In this document: positions 50,859 through 63,113 of the stretch, piece after piece
How the letters are laid out: each line of letters opens with the position of its first letter
How positions within the stretch are numbered: the first letter of the stretch is position 1
From: Tritrichomonas musculus
Lineage: Eukaryota > Parabasalia > Tritrichomonadida > Tritrichomonadidae
DNA: 64,000 bases
Direction of reading: 5' to 3'
NCBI GenBank assembly: GCA_039105265.1
Contig: JAPFFF010000041.1
Span: 248,001 to 312,000, forward strand
Notes under the pieces: model-generated
Told to the model about the DNA's origin: nothing
Seen by the model: the letters and a program-made list of their open reading frames with translations, nothing else
Database searches by the model: none
Program-made: the position numbers and the translations under genes

Positions 50859-52022
50859 CAAATCAGTAAATTAATCCCTTGAAGAATTTGATTTTCATTG
50901 TTTATTGAAGCTAATTTAAACGATAATTTAACTTCAAATAAATTGTATCGATATTATTAATCGTACGATAAAATATTCAAATGTTTTAGATTTATATTTG
51001 AATTTGATTCTTATCAAAATTTTTTTAATACTCATTATTCAATATAAAAACTTTGATTTATTTTAGGTTTTAAAATGTATTATTTAGATTTTTAAATTTT
51101 TTGTTTAAAATTTTTCCTTGTTTTTTGATACCAATGAAAGTAAAAATACTATTATTCTCAAACCAAATTGGATATTACATATAAATATCTTTGTATATAT
51201 TTAATATTTAGTTATTTAAATTGTAAATTGTAATTTAAAAATATAAATATTTGGATTAACATTTATATATATCCGGTATATATTAATTTTTATCAAGATA
51301 ATATGATTGTATATATGAAAAATAAATTCCATAGAAAGTTTTATTATCAAAATTGACCATGTTTCATTTAAAAATTTATTTTAAATATAAAAAGGCAAAA
51401 AAATCTTTCTCATTTAAAACTATTCGAAGTTATTTGGCAAATAAAAATTATACAGTCATGTAAACATAATTAATATAAATAAAAAGTAAAATAATGTTAA
51501 TTTTCGAAAATAAAGAAAGTTTCAATTTAGAGTTGAAATTATTGAAATATTGATGTAGCTTCAGAAAATTAAAATAGTTAATGATTATATTTTCAATTTT
51601 CAATATCAATATAAAATTACCAAAATTCATTCAATTTACTGAAAAAAATACGAAGCAACTTTTTAAAAGTCGCTAAAACTTTTTTATTTATAATATTATA
51701 TTATAAATTTTCTAATAATAAATGTAAGTATCGCAATATTTATTGATCAATTATAAATATTATCATTAAATATAATATAAAAGATAAAATATTTTTAAAA
51801 AGATTAATTGTTAATTAAGAAATAGTTAATAAAACAAAATGATATGAATACTTTTGAGATGATATAACTATTTTGGTCTAATTTTTTTTATTTGAATTTT
51901 TTCAATGTAAACGTATAAATTACTAAAAAATTGAGAAAATATTTTTCAAATTCAATTATAAAATAACCTTCGTAAAAAAACTAGTCTATTCAAAACTATT
52001 TAAAAAAGCAAAACTAGCAAGC
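50859..52022. other. AT-rich upstream region of the transporter gene
   Basis: No gene or structured repeat recognised. Confidence 0.5.
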
Positions 52023-52027
52023 TCATT
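52023..52027 (+). promoter_or_regulatory. Candidate Inr (TCATT) of the transporter gene
   Basis: TCATT lies in GCTCATTGCAGG with the presumed first A 14 bases before the ATG at 52039. Confidence 0.5.
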
Positions 52028-52038
52028 GCAGGACAATC

Positions 52039-53544
52039 ATGGGAAACCTTAACAATTTTATTACTCGAATATGTATTAAAAGCAAAATTGCCTTAAATAT
52101 TATCGCGTTAGCAGCAGGATTTTTAACATATTTTTGCATGTACGCATTTCGTAAACCATTTTCCGCTGGAACATATTCAGGATATTCATTATTTGGTATC
52201 CAATTCAAAATATTAGGGCTTACTCTGCAAATCCTTGGTTATACGTTATCCAAATTTTTAGGTATCAAGGTTATCAGTGAAATGACACCAAAACGAAGAG
52301 GTATATATTTAATCTTATTCATGACATCGTCTGAAGTAGCATTAATATTATTTGGTGCCATTCCTGCTCCTTATAATGTATTCTGCATGTTTTTAGTTGG
52401 TCTTCCATTAGGTATGGTTTGGGGTGTTGCCTTTTCCTACTTAGAAGGACGTAAGACATCAGAATTACTTGGTAGTGGTATGGCTGTTTCCTTCATTGTT
52501 TCCTCAGGTATCATCAAGTCAATTGGTGCTAATTTATTAAACGCAGGACTTCCGCAGTTTTGGATGCCAGCAACTGTTGGTGCCATTTTCTGGGTGCCAA
52601 TGTGTCTTGCTGTTGCAATCCTTGAATCCCTTCCCCCACCAGACGAAGAAGATATTGCATGCAGAACCGAGAGAGTTACCATGGATAGGAATGATAGACG
52701 CGAGTTCTTCAAATTCTTTGCTCCTGGCCTTGTTGCGATGATCATTTTCTTTATGTTTCTTACAGCCTACCGTGACTTTAGAGACAACTTTGCCCCAGAA
52801 TTATGGCAAGCATTTGGCTATGGTGAAGCTCCAAGTATTTTCTCAATATCAGAAATTATTGTTGCATTTGTCGTTTGTGTACCAGTTATATCCTTCATGT
52901 TCATCAAGAGCAAGCTAAATATCCTCATATCCTACCACATCCTCATTATAATTGGTCAATTATTCATTGCCCTTTTCGCATATCTCGAAACAAAAGGCGT
53001 TGTTAAAGGACTCTACTACATGATTGTCGCAGGTATTGGCCTCTACTTCGGTTACGTTCCATTCAACTCAATCATCTTCGATGCCTTCATTGCTGCCTAC
53101 CATTACAGAGCAAATACTGGATTTGTAAGTTACCTTTGCCAGGCGTTCGGTAACCTCTCCTGCGTTGTTATCATGCTTGTTAAGAACTTCGGCTCAAAAG
53201 AAATGAGTTGGCTTAGCTTTTTCAACATGTTGACATATTGCAATGCTGTCATCGCCACAATCTCACTCGCCTTCTCGCTCGGATACTGCATCTGGAAGTA
53301 CAAGCAAGTAAAGGCAACACTCCCAGAAACAAGCGAAGAAGAAGACGACGATGATAGAGACAATATTATCATCCTCAAAAACAAGAAATTTGAAAACGAC
53401 GAAACCGACAATTCAAGAATTACAGCGACAATTGACGACAACCTCGATGATATTGTCACAAAAGACAACGATTCGGATAGCCCAGAGGCTTCTATGTCAA
53501 TGGTCGACTCTTCCGACCACAGCGAACACCTCGATGCTATCTAA
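52039..53544 (+). CDS. 12-TM major-facilitator-like transporter (DUF5690-like)
   Basis: An intact 501-residue membrane protein with about 12 hydrophobic segments in two groups, separated by a charged loop (about 200-225, EEDIACRTERVTMDRNDRRE), and an acidic cytosolic tail (about 430-501, SEEEDDDDRDN). The opening GFLTYFCMYAFRKPFSAGTY and ILGYTLSKFLGIKVISEM recall the bacterial MFS group DUF5690, and GLPLGMVWGVAFSYLEGRKT looks like the first-half MFS loop. Substrate unknown; no sugar- or drug-specific motif seen. A bacterial origin is inferred but old, because the gene has host-like signals. The 3' half uses many more C-ending codons than the 5' half, which suggests high expression or a mosaic history. 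Confidence 0.8.
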   Translation: MGNLNNFITRICIKSKIALNIIALAAGFLTYFCMYAFRKPFSAGTYSGYSLFGIQFKILGLTLQILGYTLSKFLGIKVISEMTPKRRGIYLILFMTSSEVALILFGAIPAPYNVFCMFLVGLPLGMVWGVAFSYLEGRKTSELLGSGMAVSFIVSSGIIKSIGANLLNAGLPQFWMPATVGAIFWVPMCLAVAILESLPPPDEEDIACRTERVTMDRNDRREFFKFFAPGLVAMIIFFMFLTAYRDFRDNFAPELWQAFGYGEAPSIFSISEIIVAFVVCVPVISFMFIKSKLNILISYHILIIIGQLFIALFAYLETKGVVKGLYYMIVAGIGLYFGYVPFNSIIFDAFIAAYHYRANTGFVSYLCQAFGNLSCVVIMLVKNFGSKEMSWLSFFNMLTYCNAVIATISLAFSLGYCIWKYKQVKATLPETSEEEDDDDRDNIIILKNKKFENDETDNSRITATIDDNLDDIVTKDNDSDSPEASMSMVDSSDHSEHLDAI

Positions 53545-56099
53545 TTTTTTGATAAAAAAGTTGAGTTTTTTTTGATAGCTTTTTTTTTATAACTTTTGCA
53601 TATGTAAACGATCAGTGAAAGGTTAAATATGGTGAATTTGATATGATTATTATTTGATGAAAATTGTCTTGTCGTTTGTTGTTTAATGTCATTATGATAC
53701 TAGTTTGGTAGTATCGCGTATTTGTAGGATTTATATGAAATAAAACAAAAGTTCTGTTTTTTCAAAATTTGATTATTATTATGTGATATTATCTATGGAG
53801 AATTGTATTTGACCATCAAAAATATCAATTTTTGAATAATAAATGAAGCAAATTATGAAACATTGGTCAAATTGTTGTACCTGAAAAGATTATCTTTCAC
53901 CTTTTGGAACAATCATGTATCAATTCTAAATTTATAAAAAATACAGTCTTATCCTAATGGATCTTATCTTTTCCATGTTAAAATACAACCAATATTGTTT
54001 CCAAATGTATTTTTACAATGATCATTCTGGCTGATAAATATTGGTATACTTCAAAGCATCAAATGGTCATGTAATGTGTTTTGTATTCTATCTAGTAACT
54101 GAATAAGCCAGCTATTGATTAAAGATAAAAATGAGTAAAGATCATTTCATATATGAGTTGATGTTTGATAGTGAAAAATTGATAGAAAAATTAAATAACA
54201 TTAAAATACAGTTATTTTATAAGTGAATGAATATACAGTATTTTAATATTTAAATCTTGATTTAATAATTTATTTATAATATATATTCATTATAATATTT
54301 GTAATTTAATTTAAAATTATCAAGATTTTATCAAAAAAAATATATAATTTTTCATTGTTTCCATAACTCTTAATTTTTAAGACTTCATAAATATTTATTT
54401 TTACAGAATTCCATTTAGTTTCATTTTTTATTTGTATAGCCAGAATACATGGTATTTTTAATTACAGTTTAAGATTCTCTGAATGAAAGGTTTTTATTCA
54501 ATTTTATTGAATTATATTCAATTGTTTTTGAATGAAAAACTACACATAAAGACAATCATGTAGCATATTTGAATAAGAAATATAACTTTTTGGTAAACAT
54601 CATAATAATTTGATACATCATTAAAATAGTGCATTAATCATCTGCGATTTTTCTTTAAATATATATCAAGCAATTTTAGATAAAAGTGTGTGAGATGTCA
54701 TATACAATATTTCCTTATTTATGGATATATTATATTTAATAGCATTATAAAAATATTTTTGCTGGATATAGGTCTATGTATCTCAAAGATAGCGCCATAT
54801 AAATTATTTAAAAAAATAAACTATTCAAAATTTTTAAGAAAACTCAGAAAAGAGTTTCATACTAAAAGCAAGATTCACTAATTTATTACCAAAAAATGTT
54901 TTCTTTGGACAAATCAATTCACAAAAAAGAAATATTATATATCAATCTGATTTGGTAATCAATAAACATGAATCAACGCAATTGTATATCATTGAAAAAG
55001 TTCTCTATACAAATCTTGAGAGTAAAATTTCATAAACCAGGTGCATTACCGTACAATCTTTTCAGGGGAATAACGTAAAAAACCAAATTTGGTAATATAA
55101 ATATTCGCTTCGATAATAAAAAATGTAACCGCAATTCATTAAATGTTTAAGATTAAATCAATTTAAGCTAGAATTTAAAATTTGATTAACATTTATATAT
55201 TACGTTACTTAAAATACAAATTTTTCATTCAAGATGATTTTTTTTTTAAATATTATTTGATAAAAATGTCAATGGCTTTTATCAGTTTTAAAACATAAAA
55301 TTGCTTATATTGATATTGAGTTACTGTTATTGGTAGTAATTCCTTCTTATTTAAATGAGAACTCTTGAATTTTTACAGATGTAATTGATTCAAAATTTTA
55401 ATGGGATGATTGATTTGATATTTTAATTGAATGATTGATTTGGTATTCGATCATTGTAATTGATCCAAAATTATAATGAAATATTCAATTTGAGATTTCT
55501 AAGAAATGATCGATTTGATGTTTCTATTATATAATTGACCTTGCCTTACATTGGATTGCTTTTTGAATTGAAAAATTGCAATATAAATCTTTTTATTAAT
55601 GATTGTGTAGCCAAGATATTTCATTATGAATGATTAAGATATGAGTGAACCAAAAGCATTGAATAAATATTTGAAACTTTTGAGTTGACTGTTTATTTTG
55701 ATATCAATATCAAAAAATGTCACTTTTTTACATCTGATGCTCAATTATCAGTTTCAAAATCTGATATCGAGAATATGGACTAACATGATATCATATATGA
55801 AATGTGATACGAAAATAATTGTAAAATTGATATCAATTTCAGAGTTCTTAAAACCTCAAAAGTATTTTAAAATATATATATAAAATAAATAATAGAATTT
55901 ATTGATTTTTATTTTAAGATTAAAATCAAAAAATAAATTCTTTTTGGTGAAATATTCATCAATGAGATGAGATAACGATCAAAGCTTATCAAAAAGTTTA
56001 ATTGAAATTCTTGATATCAAAAACTGAGAATAAAAATCCTACATCTTTAAAATCGATCTCCTGTATCAGTGTATATCTATTTATCTATATAGAAAAAAA
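53545..56099. other. Long AT-rich gene-free stretch
   Basis: No supported gene. At about 55378-55540 a degenerate repeat of roughly 30 bases recurs (variants of AATGATTGATTTGATATTTT and GTAATTGATCCAAAATT). Short palindromic TTTTGATATCAATATCAAAA lies near 55696. The rest is low-complexity AT DNA. Confidence 0.5.
55378..55540. repeat. Degenerate short tandem repeat
   Basis: Four to five diverged units containing TGATTGATTTG or TAATTGATYCAAAAT. Too diverged to fix a period with certainty. Confidence 0.4.
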
Positions 56100-59000
56100 T
56101 TGGTCAAAGCTTTTCGCAGTCAACATTGTCTTAACAAAACAATTATCCCTATAGTTCTCCTTCTTAACTTAATAAAAGATTTGGTATGTGGATAAGAAAA
56201 TAAGTGATAGATTGATACATGGCGAAAAAATTACCTTCTTGTGTATTTTGGTAGTCATGTTCAAGTTCTATTTCTTCTTCATATATCTCTTTTGTTTCCA
56301 TGTCTTGCATCTTCACTTTAAAATGAACACCATTATTGCATAGCTGTTACTGACGAAGAGACAAAAGAATATATTTATACTTATAAGACCGCAAAGAAAC
56401 ATGCAGATGCATTAACAGAAATAATAAATCTTATCAATATATCTAATGGAAATATTGGAAAATGGTTAAAGAAAATAGAAGAGACAAAGACAAAAGGGAT
56501 AGATTTTACAAAGCTGAGTGATTTGAAAGTGATAAAGAAAAATCAAACATCTTATGAAACCAAACCCCAATGCCTCACAACATTTAATGATGTCATTACA
56601 AATCTGAGTACAAATAAGGATAATATTAGTAATTGGATTAATAAATTAAATGAAGAAACAATATTGTATACTGATTTATTAGAAGCCTTTGGTAATAATT
56701 TATCCTTAGTCTTAGTAAACCAAACCACTAAAGAGCCAATAATGAAAACAGTGAAAATAGAAATAATTGAACAAAACCCAACCCCAGAACCACCTGTACC
56801 GGACTTTATAGTAGATCCAAACGGGAATAATTTCTATTATCCAACGAAAGAAGAGTTAGAAGAAAGAAAAGAAAAGTATAAAAATTCACCACCCACTTTT
56901 GATAATTCTATTGCAACAACAATAAATGTATACGAAAAATGGTATGATTTAACTGACGGAATAAATTGGATCAAAAATATTATTTACAATGCTTTGTCAA
57001 CAATGTATTATTTAATTATGAATCAACTAAAAAGTTTTAGTAATATAGAGGATATAGAAGTGTTGGTTTGCATAAAAGTAAATGATGAATATGCTTTCAA
57101 GAAATTGGTAATAAAAAAAGAAAAGACCAGCAGTAATTCAACTGATATCACCGTACCAAATGAACTGTTAGTTGAAAAGACAGAAGGACAATTTGTGGAT
57201 AAAGATTTATGAGATACCAACAAATTGTGTTTTCCAAAACAATATGCAATTTGTGTTCAAAGAATACAGTTCTCGTAATGAATGGAAATTAACATGGAAT
57301 GGAACTAATTGGAATGGTGATAATATCAAAGGAAGAGCAATGGAAAAGTAATTTATAAATTAAAGAATAATGATAACAAAGATCCGTTTGGGTCACATGG
57401 ATGCTATATAATGTGTAAGCGCGATGAGTGGAATCAAAAATTTGTTCCAAAGAATACTGAGAATTTTATGGAATATTTATGGACGGAAGGAAAGGTAGAA
57501 GTATCTGTTAAAACAAAAAATGGAGTTGTTGATCCGGCTTCAGATTATGCTTTATAATTAACATGGTTTCCTGCTGATATAAAATTCGAATGCTATGATT
57601 TATTGGGAATAACTTGTAATATCACAGAAATGGATTCATCTAAAATAAAAGTTAATGAAATCGATAAAATATTTGCAGATATCTTTGCTTGAGAAATACC
57701 GTTTACTATGACAAAATATAATGAAGTAGCAACAAGGCTAGAATTTAAAGTTGGTGATTATCATATCGATTCAACAAATCGTACATCGCAAGTTGATTTA
57801 GATGGCATATTAGATACTATTGAGAAAATAAATTATAAAGTATCTGGTTTAAAGAGTTTTGATAAAAATATAGAGCTTTATCTTTATCTTTACAAACAAT
57901 ATACTGATCCAGTAGATGAAGTTAATTGGGATTCAACAACAAATCCATTCGATTACATTATCAAACAGCAATTTTATGAAATAATTCCAAGGCCTGATGC
58001 TGCAACAACATTATACACTGATTACAATATTACATCATCAATAATAATTACTGTAGATAATACTACAACGATGAGAAGTGATTTAAATTTGGTTACTAAT
58101 AATGTAGATGTGATGAGTTATGACGTAAAAGACTTAACAAATAAAGTAAACAATCTTTCTTCAGAAATGTTTGACCAACAAAACAAAACAAAACCAAATA
58201 TCTAAAAGTAAAAAAAGACCAAATTGAAATTGTTGTTGATGTTGCATTAGCATTTGGTATTGCTGGAACAGTAATGGGAGGAACAAGTATAGGCTTACAA
58301 TTAAGTGCTCGAGGAGTTCAAAAACAGAATCAAGTCCGTAGTTCTCTTTACTGTTCTCATATAAGGGTCCATCGGAATATAGTTGCTGTTTGAACTCCAG
58401 GTGAAATTGCATTGAGTAGTCAATCTAAGGATAATTCATTGAGAGAGAAACTTGATTTGACATATTATGATGCAATAGTTGTGCCATTTGAAAGATAGTG
58501 GTGGACAGTATGAAGTCAAAATAAAATACAGAATTATACAAGACTTGTTGGATATATCATAGATGAGGAAGGCTTTGTCAAAAACTTTGATATTTTAGTT
58601 AAAATTGATTATAAAAATTCAAATAATTATTGGTATATCGAAATTGATGGAGCAACATATTACTGTAATTATTATTAAAATGCAAATGGTGAGAGGTGCT
58701 TTTATCTGAACAATTCGGCAGAAGATGCTGTAGATACAATAATATTATTAAACAAGATGAAATAGTTTTGAAAACAGATAATAGATGCGATTTTGAGAAA
58801 ACATTAGAGAACGCAATGGTTGAGTTCATCAAAAATGATAGATAATCCAACAACATATCTTGGTTATTTCTATTTTGTTAATGGAGAATTTGAACTCAGA
58901 TTTAAATATATTCCAAATTATTATGATACAAAATACATGATTTTACAATATGAGTCTCAGGATGGTGAATGGTGTATTGCTATTGAACTTTTTTCAAACT

Positions 59001-60075
59001 CTGGAACATTCATCATTTTTTCAAAAGTTGGAGAATTTAAATATAGAATTGTAAAAGATTTGACCATTGAAACTGTTTATGATGAAAAATGTAGAAATGA
59101 TGTTTCAAAAGTTTATTGTACCTTTGAACAATTTGTATATATTAGTTCTTCTGTTGATGATTATATGGATGAATTAAACAATTATTCTGACATTAAATAT
59201 TTCAAAGTTGTAAGATCAAATCCGAGGATATCCTCGGATTATTTATGGATTTCTTTGTTTCATTCAAGAATCATAAAGAGGAAGAAAACGAGTGGAAAGT
59301 ATTTTATCCTGTCTTCAAACATTATGTATGGTGTGTTATAAAAAATTAATAGAAAATGAAAAATGTGACAGTGTACTTATGTTTGAAGGATGTGGGAGGG
59401 AACTTAGAGAGAATAGGGAAGATGTACTTACGATAGGTTTTTCAATAGGCATTTCGCCGTAAGCTGAGGCCCAAGCGAAGGCGTACCTGAGCTTGGTGGC
59501 GAAGCGTATAGGCGTGGTGAGGTACCAATCGCAGCCTATACTTAACTACTATTCCAACCAAATTTTTTGAACTTATCTTTGGGATTTCCTGGTTCTGCTT
59601 TGAAGTTCTTGTTGAGCTAAAAAGGCTCTTTGTATTTTTTCCGATATGAAGCCAGTGTTTATGTCTTGAATTGCATTTATGATGTCTTTAATATCTTCTC
59701 TCATGTTCCTGAATCGTTCGACGTATTTTTGAATCTTTTCAGAATGAATACCGGCTTTGAAGAATTCCAGAGTGTATTCAGTGTTCCTATCGGTATCAGC
59801 TCGATGGTTTTCCATGTTATCATCAATGTCTCGAAAGGTTGAAGATACACCTGGCAAAGCATCTGCTAAATCATCGAGTCTTTTGAGTATATTAGATAGT
59901 TCTTTTGAATAGCCATTATATTCTTTAGTGTTGTCTTCATGGATCCTTTCAATTTCCTCTCTAAAATTAAATCTTCGTTCATTGTCTTCCTTGTATGACT
60001 TATCGCTATGTGTAGGTTTCATTGGCTTATATTTCTCCTTAGTAATAAATAGTTCTCGCAGTCAACATTGTCTGA
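56100..60075. mobile_element. Virus-like fossil, probably a Maverick/Polinton fragment
   Basis: About 4 kb of decayed coding sequence unlike the neighbouring host genes. The plus strand carries several blocks: helical and beta-rich proteins with proline-rich (PTPEPPVPDFIVDPNGN) and Asn/Thr-rich stretches (SSIIITVDNTTTMRSDLN), a block with a hydrophobic segment (ALAFGIAGTVMGGTSIGL), and a 173-residue block ending at 59341. The minus strand carries a 149-residue coiled-coil block (59573-60022). These look like structural or fibre-type proteins of large DNA elements. I see no polymerase B, integrase, ATPase or capsid gene, so the family call is tentative. An 18 bp direct repeat (TCGCAGTCAACATTGTCT) lies near both edges (56108-56130 and 60053-60075). 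The copy is broken in several places and looks old. Confidence 0.45.
59440..59560. other. GC-richer island inside the fossil
   Basis: About 120 bases near half GC between the convergent blocks. GTATAGGC and GCCTATAC at 59507 and 59534 can pair. The minus strand is open through it (for example YLTTPIRFATKLRYAFAWAS), as GC-rich DNA often is. It may be a regulatory or terminal part of the element. Confidence 0.45.
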
Positions 60076-60399
60076 ATATCTAATATAAAGCGATACAAGA
60101 AAAAGGATAGATTTGGCAGTTCTTTTAGGGTATTCATGTGTCCAGAATGTGATCATATAGTTCTTTCTTTTTCCCCACTACTTGATCCAGAGCATAAATT
60201 GTTTTGGTATGAGAAATTGAGTAAATTCAATATTATTTTTGGTTTACATGATATTTGCAATCAAATATGGTATCAAATTTTCATTTGTTTTAGTAGGATA
60301 TATTAGTCAATTTATCAAATACTCAAACCTTCTTCGACAATATATCAGTTTTCCATATACTGTAGTTGATTATTCCTAAACAATATATCAGTTTTGAAA
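60076..60399. other. AT-rich spacer with a short direct repeat
   Basis: ACAATATATCAGTTTT occurs at about 60340 and 60380. The last bases form the left target duplication of the next element. Confidence 0.5.
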
Positions 60400-61179
60400 G
60401 AAGGGTAGAAAGTATTCGGTTTACTTTTTTAAAAAAGATGAGATGAAAAAAGTCCTTCAAAAAAGACTTTTCAATTTATTTTTTGTTATATTACTTGTTA
60501 TTATAAGCATTTAGTATAATTATTTCTTTTATTTTGAATAATAATGATATTTTATCAAGAAAATGATGGATTTAAAATTAAAAATTGAATACTTTCTCTC
60601 AATTTTGGGTTGCTTATTTCTCAAAATTGTACTGTGATCATTTCCATATGCATGGATAAAATTAGTTTATATATGCACCTAAATTTATCCCAATTTTTTT
60701 ATAAAGTTTCTGGCGGTAGATTTTTCTAGATGATTATTATTTCTATTATCTCAACAAAAATTACTATTTTATTTATACTATTAAATACTTAATTGTATTT
60801 GATATATAATTAAACAACAAATTTTAATTTTGATGATTTTTACTTTGATTATTGAAGATATTCAGTTTTTTCCAAAAGATCATTAATTTAATATTTTTTC
60901 ATAAAAATAGATTTTATATGTTATAATAAATCGAAATAGTTATATTTTTAATTACTATACCTTTTTGATTCTTCAGAAAATAAAAATAAAAATTTCAATT
61001 AAAAAAATCACCTTTACGATAATTATTTCACCTTTAAAAACTAAAAAATAAATGCAAATATCTTTTTTTCTACCGCCAAAAAACTTTTTATAATAACAAA
61101 ATATTTTTATAATATTATATGAAATGTATATATGCAATAAAATATAAATATCACAATAGGATTTTACTTTCTACCCTTC
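60400..61179. mobile_element. MULE-like MITE, 780 bp, 9 bp target duplication
   Basis: Both ends carry GAAGGGTAGAAAGTA inverted (60400-60414 and 61165-61179). The direct repeat AGTTTTGAA flanks them (60390-60398, with one extra A before the left end, and 61180-61188). A second inverted pair lies inside: TTATAAAGTTTCTGGCGGTAGA at 60700-60721, in part, and its complement near 61070-61095. Target duplications of 9-10 bp fit Mutator-like elements. The interior is AT-rich with no transposase. Confidence 0.7.
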
Positions 61180-61388
61180 AGTTTTGAACTAACTTTTTAA
61201 AAAAATAAAAAATAAGGTATTTAAAAAGTTTAAAATAAATTATTTAAAAAGTTTAAAACAAAGTATTTAAGTTTGCTTTAAAATAATAAAAAATAAAAAA
61301 TGCTGTTGAAAAAATACTTATTACATATAATAATTTTGATGACTATATTATTAATATACTGAAAAGCTAAATAAGATTCATATTCTTT
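61180..61388. other. AT-rich 3' flank of the DM10 gene
   Basis: AAGTATTTAAAAAGTTTAAAA-type repeats at 61215-61275 (three diverged copies of about 22 bases). No gene. Confidence 0.5.
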
Positions 61389-63113
61389 TCAAGCTAAGGC
61401 TGAGATAAAACTGAAATAATCAAATCCATTTTCATCTGAGAATCTTCTTGATACAGTCAATGCTTCATGCTTGTTGAGTCCGAATGAATCCATTAATGTA
61501 TTTTCCGCAATTGATGTATCTATGAATCCGATTACATCTTTATCAAACGATTCAAATGATTTACGCATTGCATCTATTTGTTCTCTATTTCGTCTCATTC
61601 TGCAAATAATTTCGAACAAATCTGATTGTGGGAAATCATCAGGAAGAGATTCCATGTAGTTCATGGCGTACTCATCTGCATTGTAAGTAATAAATTCGAA
61701 GGAGTTGATAATTACATCTTGTCCAACTCTGAAATCTGAAGCAGTAAAGTAACGATTTCCAGCTTGAACATTCTTTAGCTTGGCTCTCTGGATGAATTTT
61801 CCTCCTCTGAATCCTGAATTTCTTTCTGGTAATTCGAAAACAGCTACAGTATCGTCTGAAAGGTAATAAACAATGACAAATTTGCGATTTGCATCTTGAG
61901 GTTGTGGATTCTTTAATTTTGCAGCAAAACGAAGGACCATTCCATCTTTTGTAATGAATTTGACAATATCTTTTCGTGGTGCTTTTGGATGTAGCGAATA
62001 GCAATATCCTTTACTGTCTTCTTCATCACCCCAGCCATTGTATGGAGGAAGTTCGTTCGCTTGTTTCAATCTTGCATGAGCTTCTTCAATGTTGAGTGGT
62101 GTCCAATCATGATGACCGTACTTATTATCAAGAAACTCTTTTGTAAATTCATCAGCATCATACAAAATGAATTTTCGACTATAAACATCCAATACTTGAC
62201 CAATATATAAGTCTTTGTCTGTATAATTTTCGTTTGTTCCTGGTACTTTCAGATGAGTTCGCATCAAGAATCGAGAAACAGGATCACGACCTGAGTTAAT
62301 TGGTAGAACTTGCGTAATTTCAATAGTGTCATCGACAAGGAAGAAGTGAACAACGAACTTCCTTTTCTCACCAAACAATGCTTTTCTGTCATCCCACGTA
62401 GAGTAGAAACGAAGTACTTTGCCATCAAAGTCAAGAAACCTACGAAGATTAGTTTTATCAGTATTAATATATGAAACTCTAATAGGTCTTTCTGTAATCC
62501 TTCTTTTGACTGAATAAAGATCATCTGGTGGCTCTTCAAAGTCATTGAGTTGTCTACCTACTGATTGGAAGTATTCTTCTGTGAATTTATCACATGCATA
62601 TATCCTATATACGATGCCAAAAATTTCCATGCTTTGACCAACATTGAAATCTGAAATCTTATAAAATGATCCACTTGGTTCAATATTCGGATTTATAACT
62701 CTCATTCGACGGAGAAAAACACCTTGAGTCATTCCACTATTTCTTTCATGGTTTTCTTCAATCATAACTGTATCATCTTCAAGATAAACCATTATTCTAA
62801 CATACCGAACGCGATATGTTTCATCATTACTTTCTGGAACAGTTTCTCTGAAATATGCATAAAACCTTAAAACAAGATGCTCATATGCAACATGAGCTGG
62901 AATATAATCAGGAAAAGTTGAAACAGGCTCACGAGGCGGCGCTCTTGTGGTAATTGATTCAGATCTAAGAGTAACTGAATTTTCAAGATCTTCAGGGCGC
63001 GGAGGTCTTTGGCCCCTAAGACCTGCAGTCACTGTTAATATCTGGGGCTTTCTATAATCGGTTTTTCGAGGATCGTAGAAAGAATAACCTGGAAGCTTCG
63101 GAAGATTCGTCAT
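61389..63113 (-). CDS. EFHC1/Rib72-like axonemal protein with three DM10 domains
   Basis: An intact 574-residue protein with the EFHC/Rib72 layout. An N-terminal segment contains PGYSFYDPRKTDYRKPQ. DM10-1 spans about 75-185 (LVLRFYAYFRE, VYLEDDTVMIEENHERNSGM, FLRRMRV), DM10-2 about 225-335 (LRFYSTWDD, FFLVDDTIEI, PINSGRDP) and DM10-3 about 385-490 (LRFAAKLKN, YYLSDDTVAVFELPERNSG, FIQRAKL). The repeated (L/V)DDT and NSG motifs mark DM10. A C-terminal EF-hand-like region (about 520-574, SFESFDKDVIGFIDTS) completes it. Rib72/EFHC1 is a luminal protein of ciliary doublet microtubules needed for motility, so this one should sit in the flagellar axonemes. Codon use is like that of other expressed host genes. 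Confidence 0.95.
   Translation of the reverse strand: MTNLPKLPGYSFYDPRKTDYRKPQILTVTAGLRGQRPPRPEDLENSVTLRSESITTRAPPREPVSTFPDYIPAHVAYEHLVLRFYAYFRETVPESNDETYRVRYVRIMVYLEDDTVMIEENHERNSGMTQGVFLRRMRVINPNIEPSGSFYKISDFNVGQSMEIFGIVYRIYACDKFTEEYFQSVGRQLNDFEEPPDDLYSVKRRITERPIRVSYINTDKTNLRRFLDFDGKVLRFYSTWDDRKALFGEKRKFVVHFFLVDDTIEITQVLPINSGRDPVSRFLMRTHLKVPGTNENYTDKDLYIGQVLDVYSRKFILYDADEFTKEFLDNKYGHHDWTPLNIEEAHARLKQANELPPYNGWGDEEDSKGYCYSLHPKAPRKDIVKFITKDGMVLRFAAKLKNPQPQDANRKFVIVYYLSDDTVAVFELPERNSGFRGGKFIQRAKLKNVQAGNRYFTASDFRVGQDVIINSFEFITYNADEYAMNYMESLPDDFPQSDLFEIICRMRRNREQIDAMRKSFESFDKDVIGFIDTSIAENTLMDSFGLNKHEALTVSRRFSDENGFDYFSFISALA

Noticed and set aside
54690-55883. 60-63 codon ORFs in the 53.5-56 kb spacer
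   Set aside because: Composition is Ile/Phe/Lys/Asn-rich as expected from random AT DNA.
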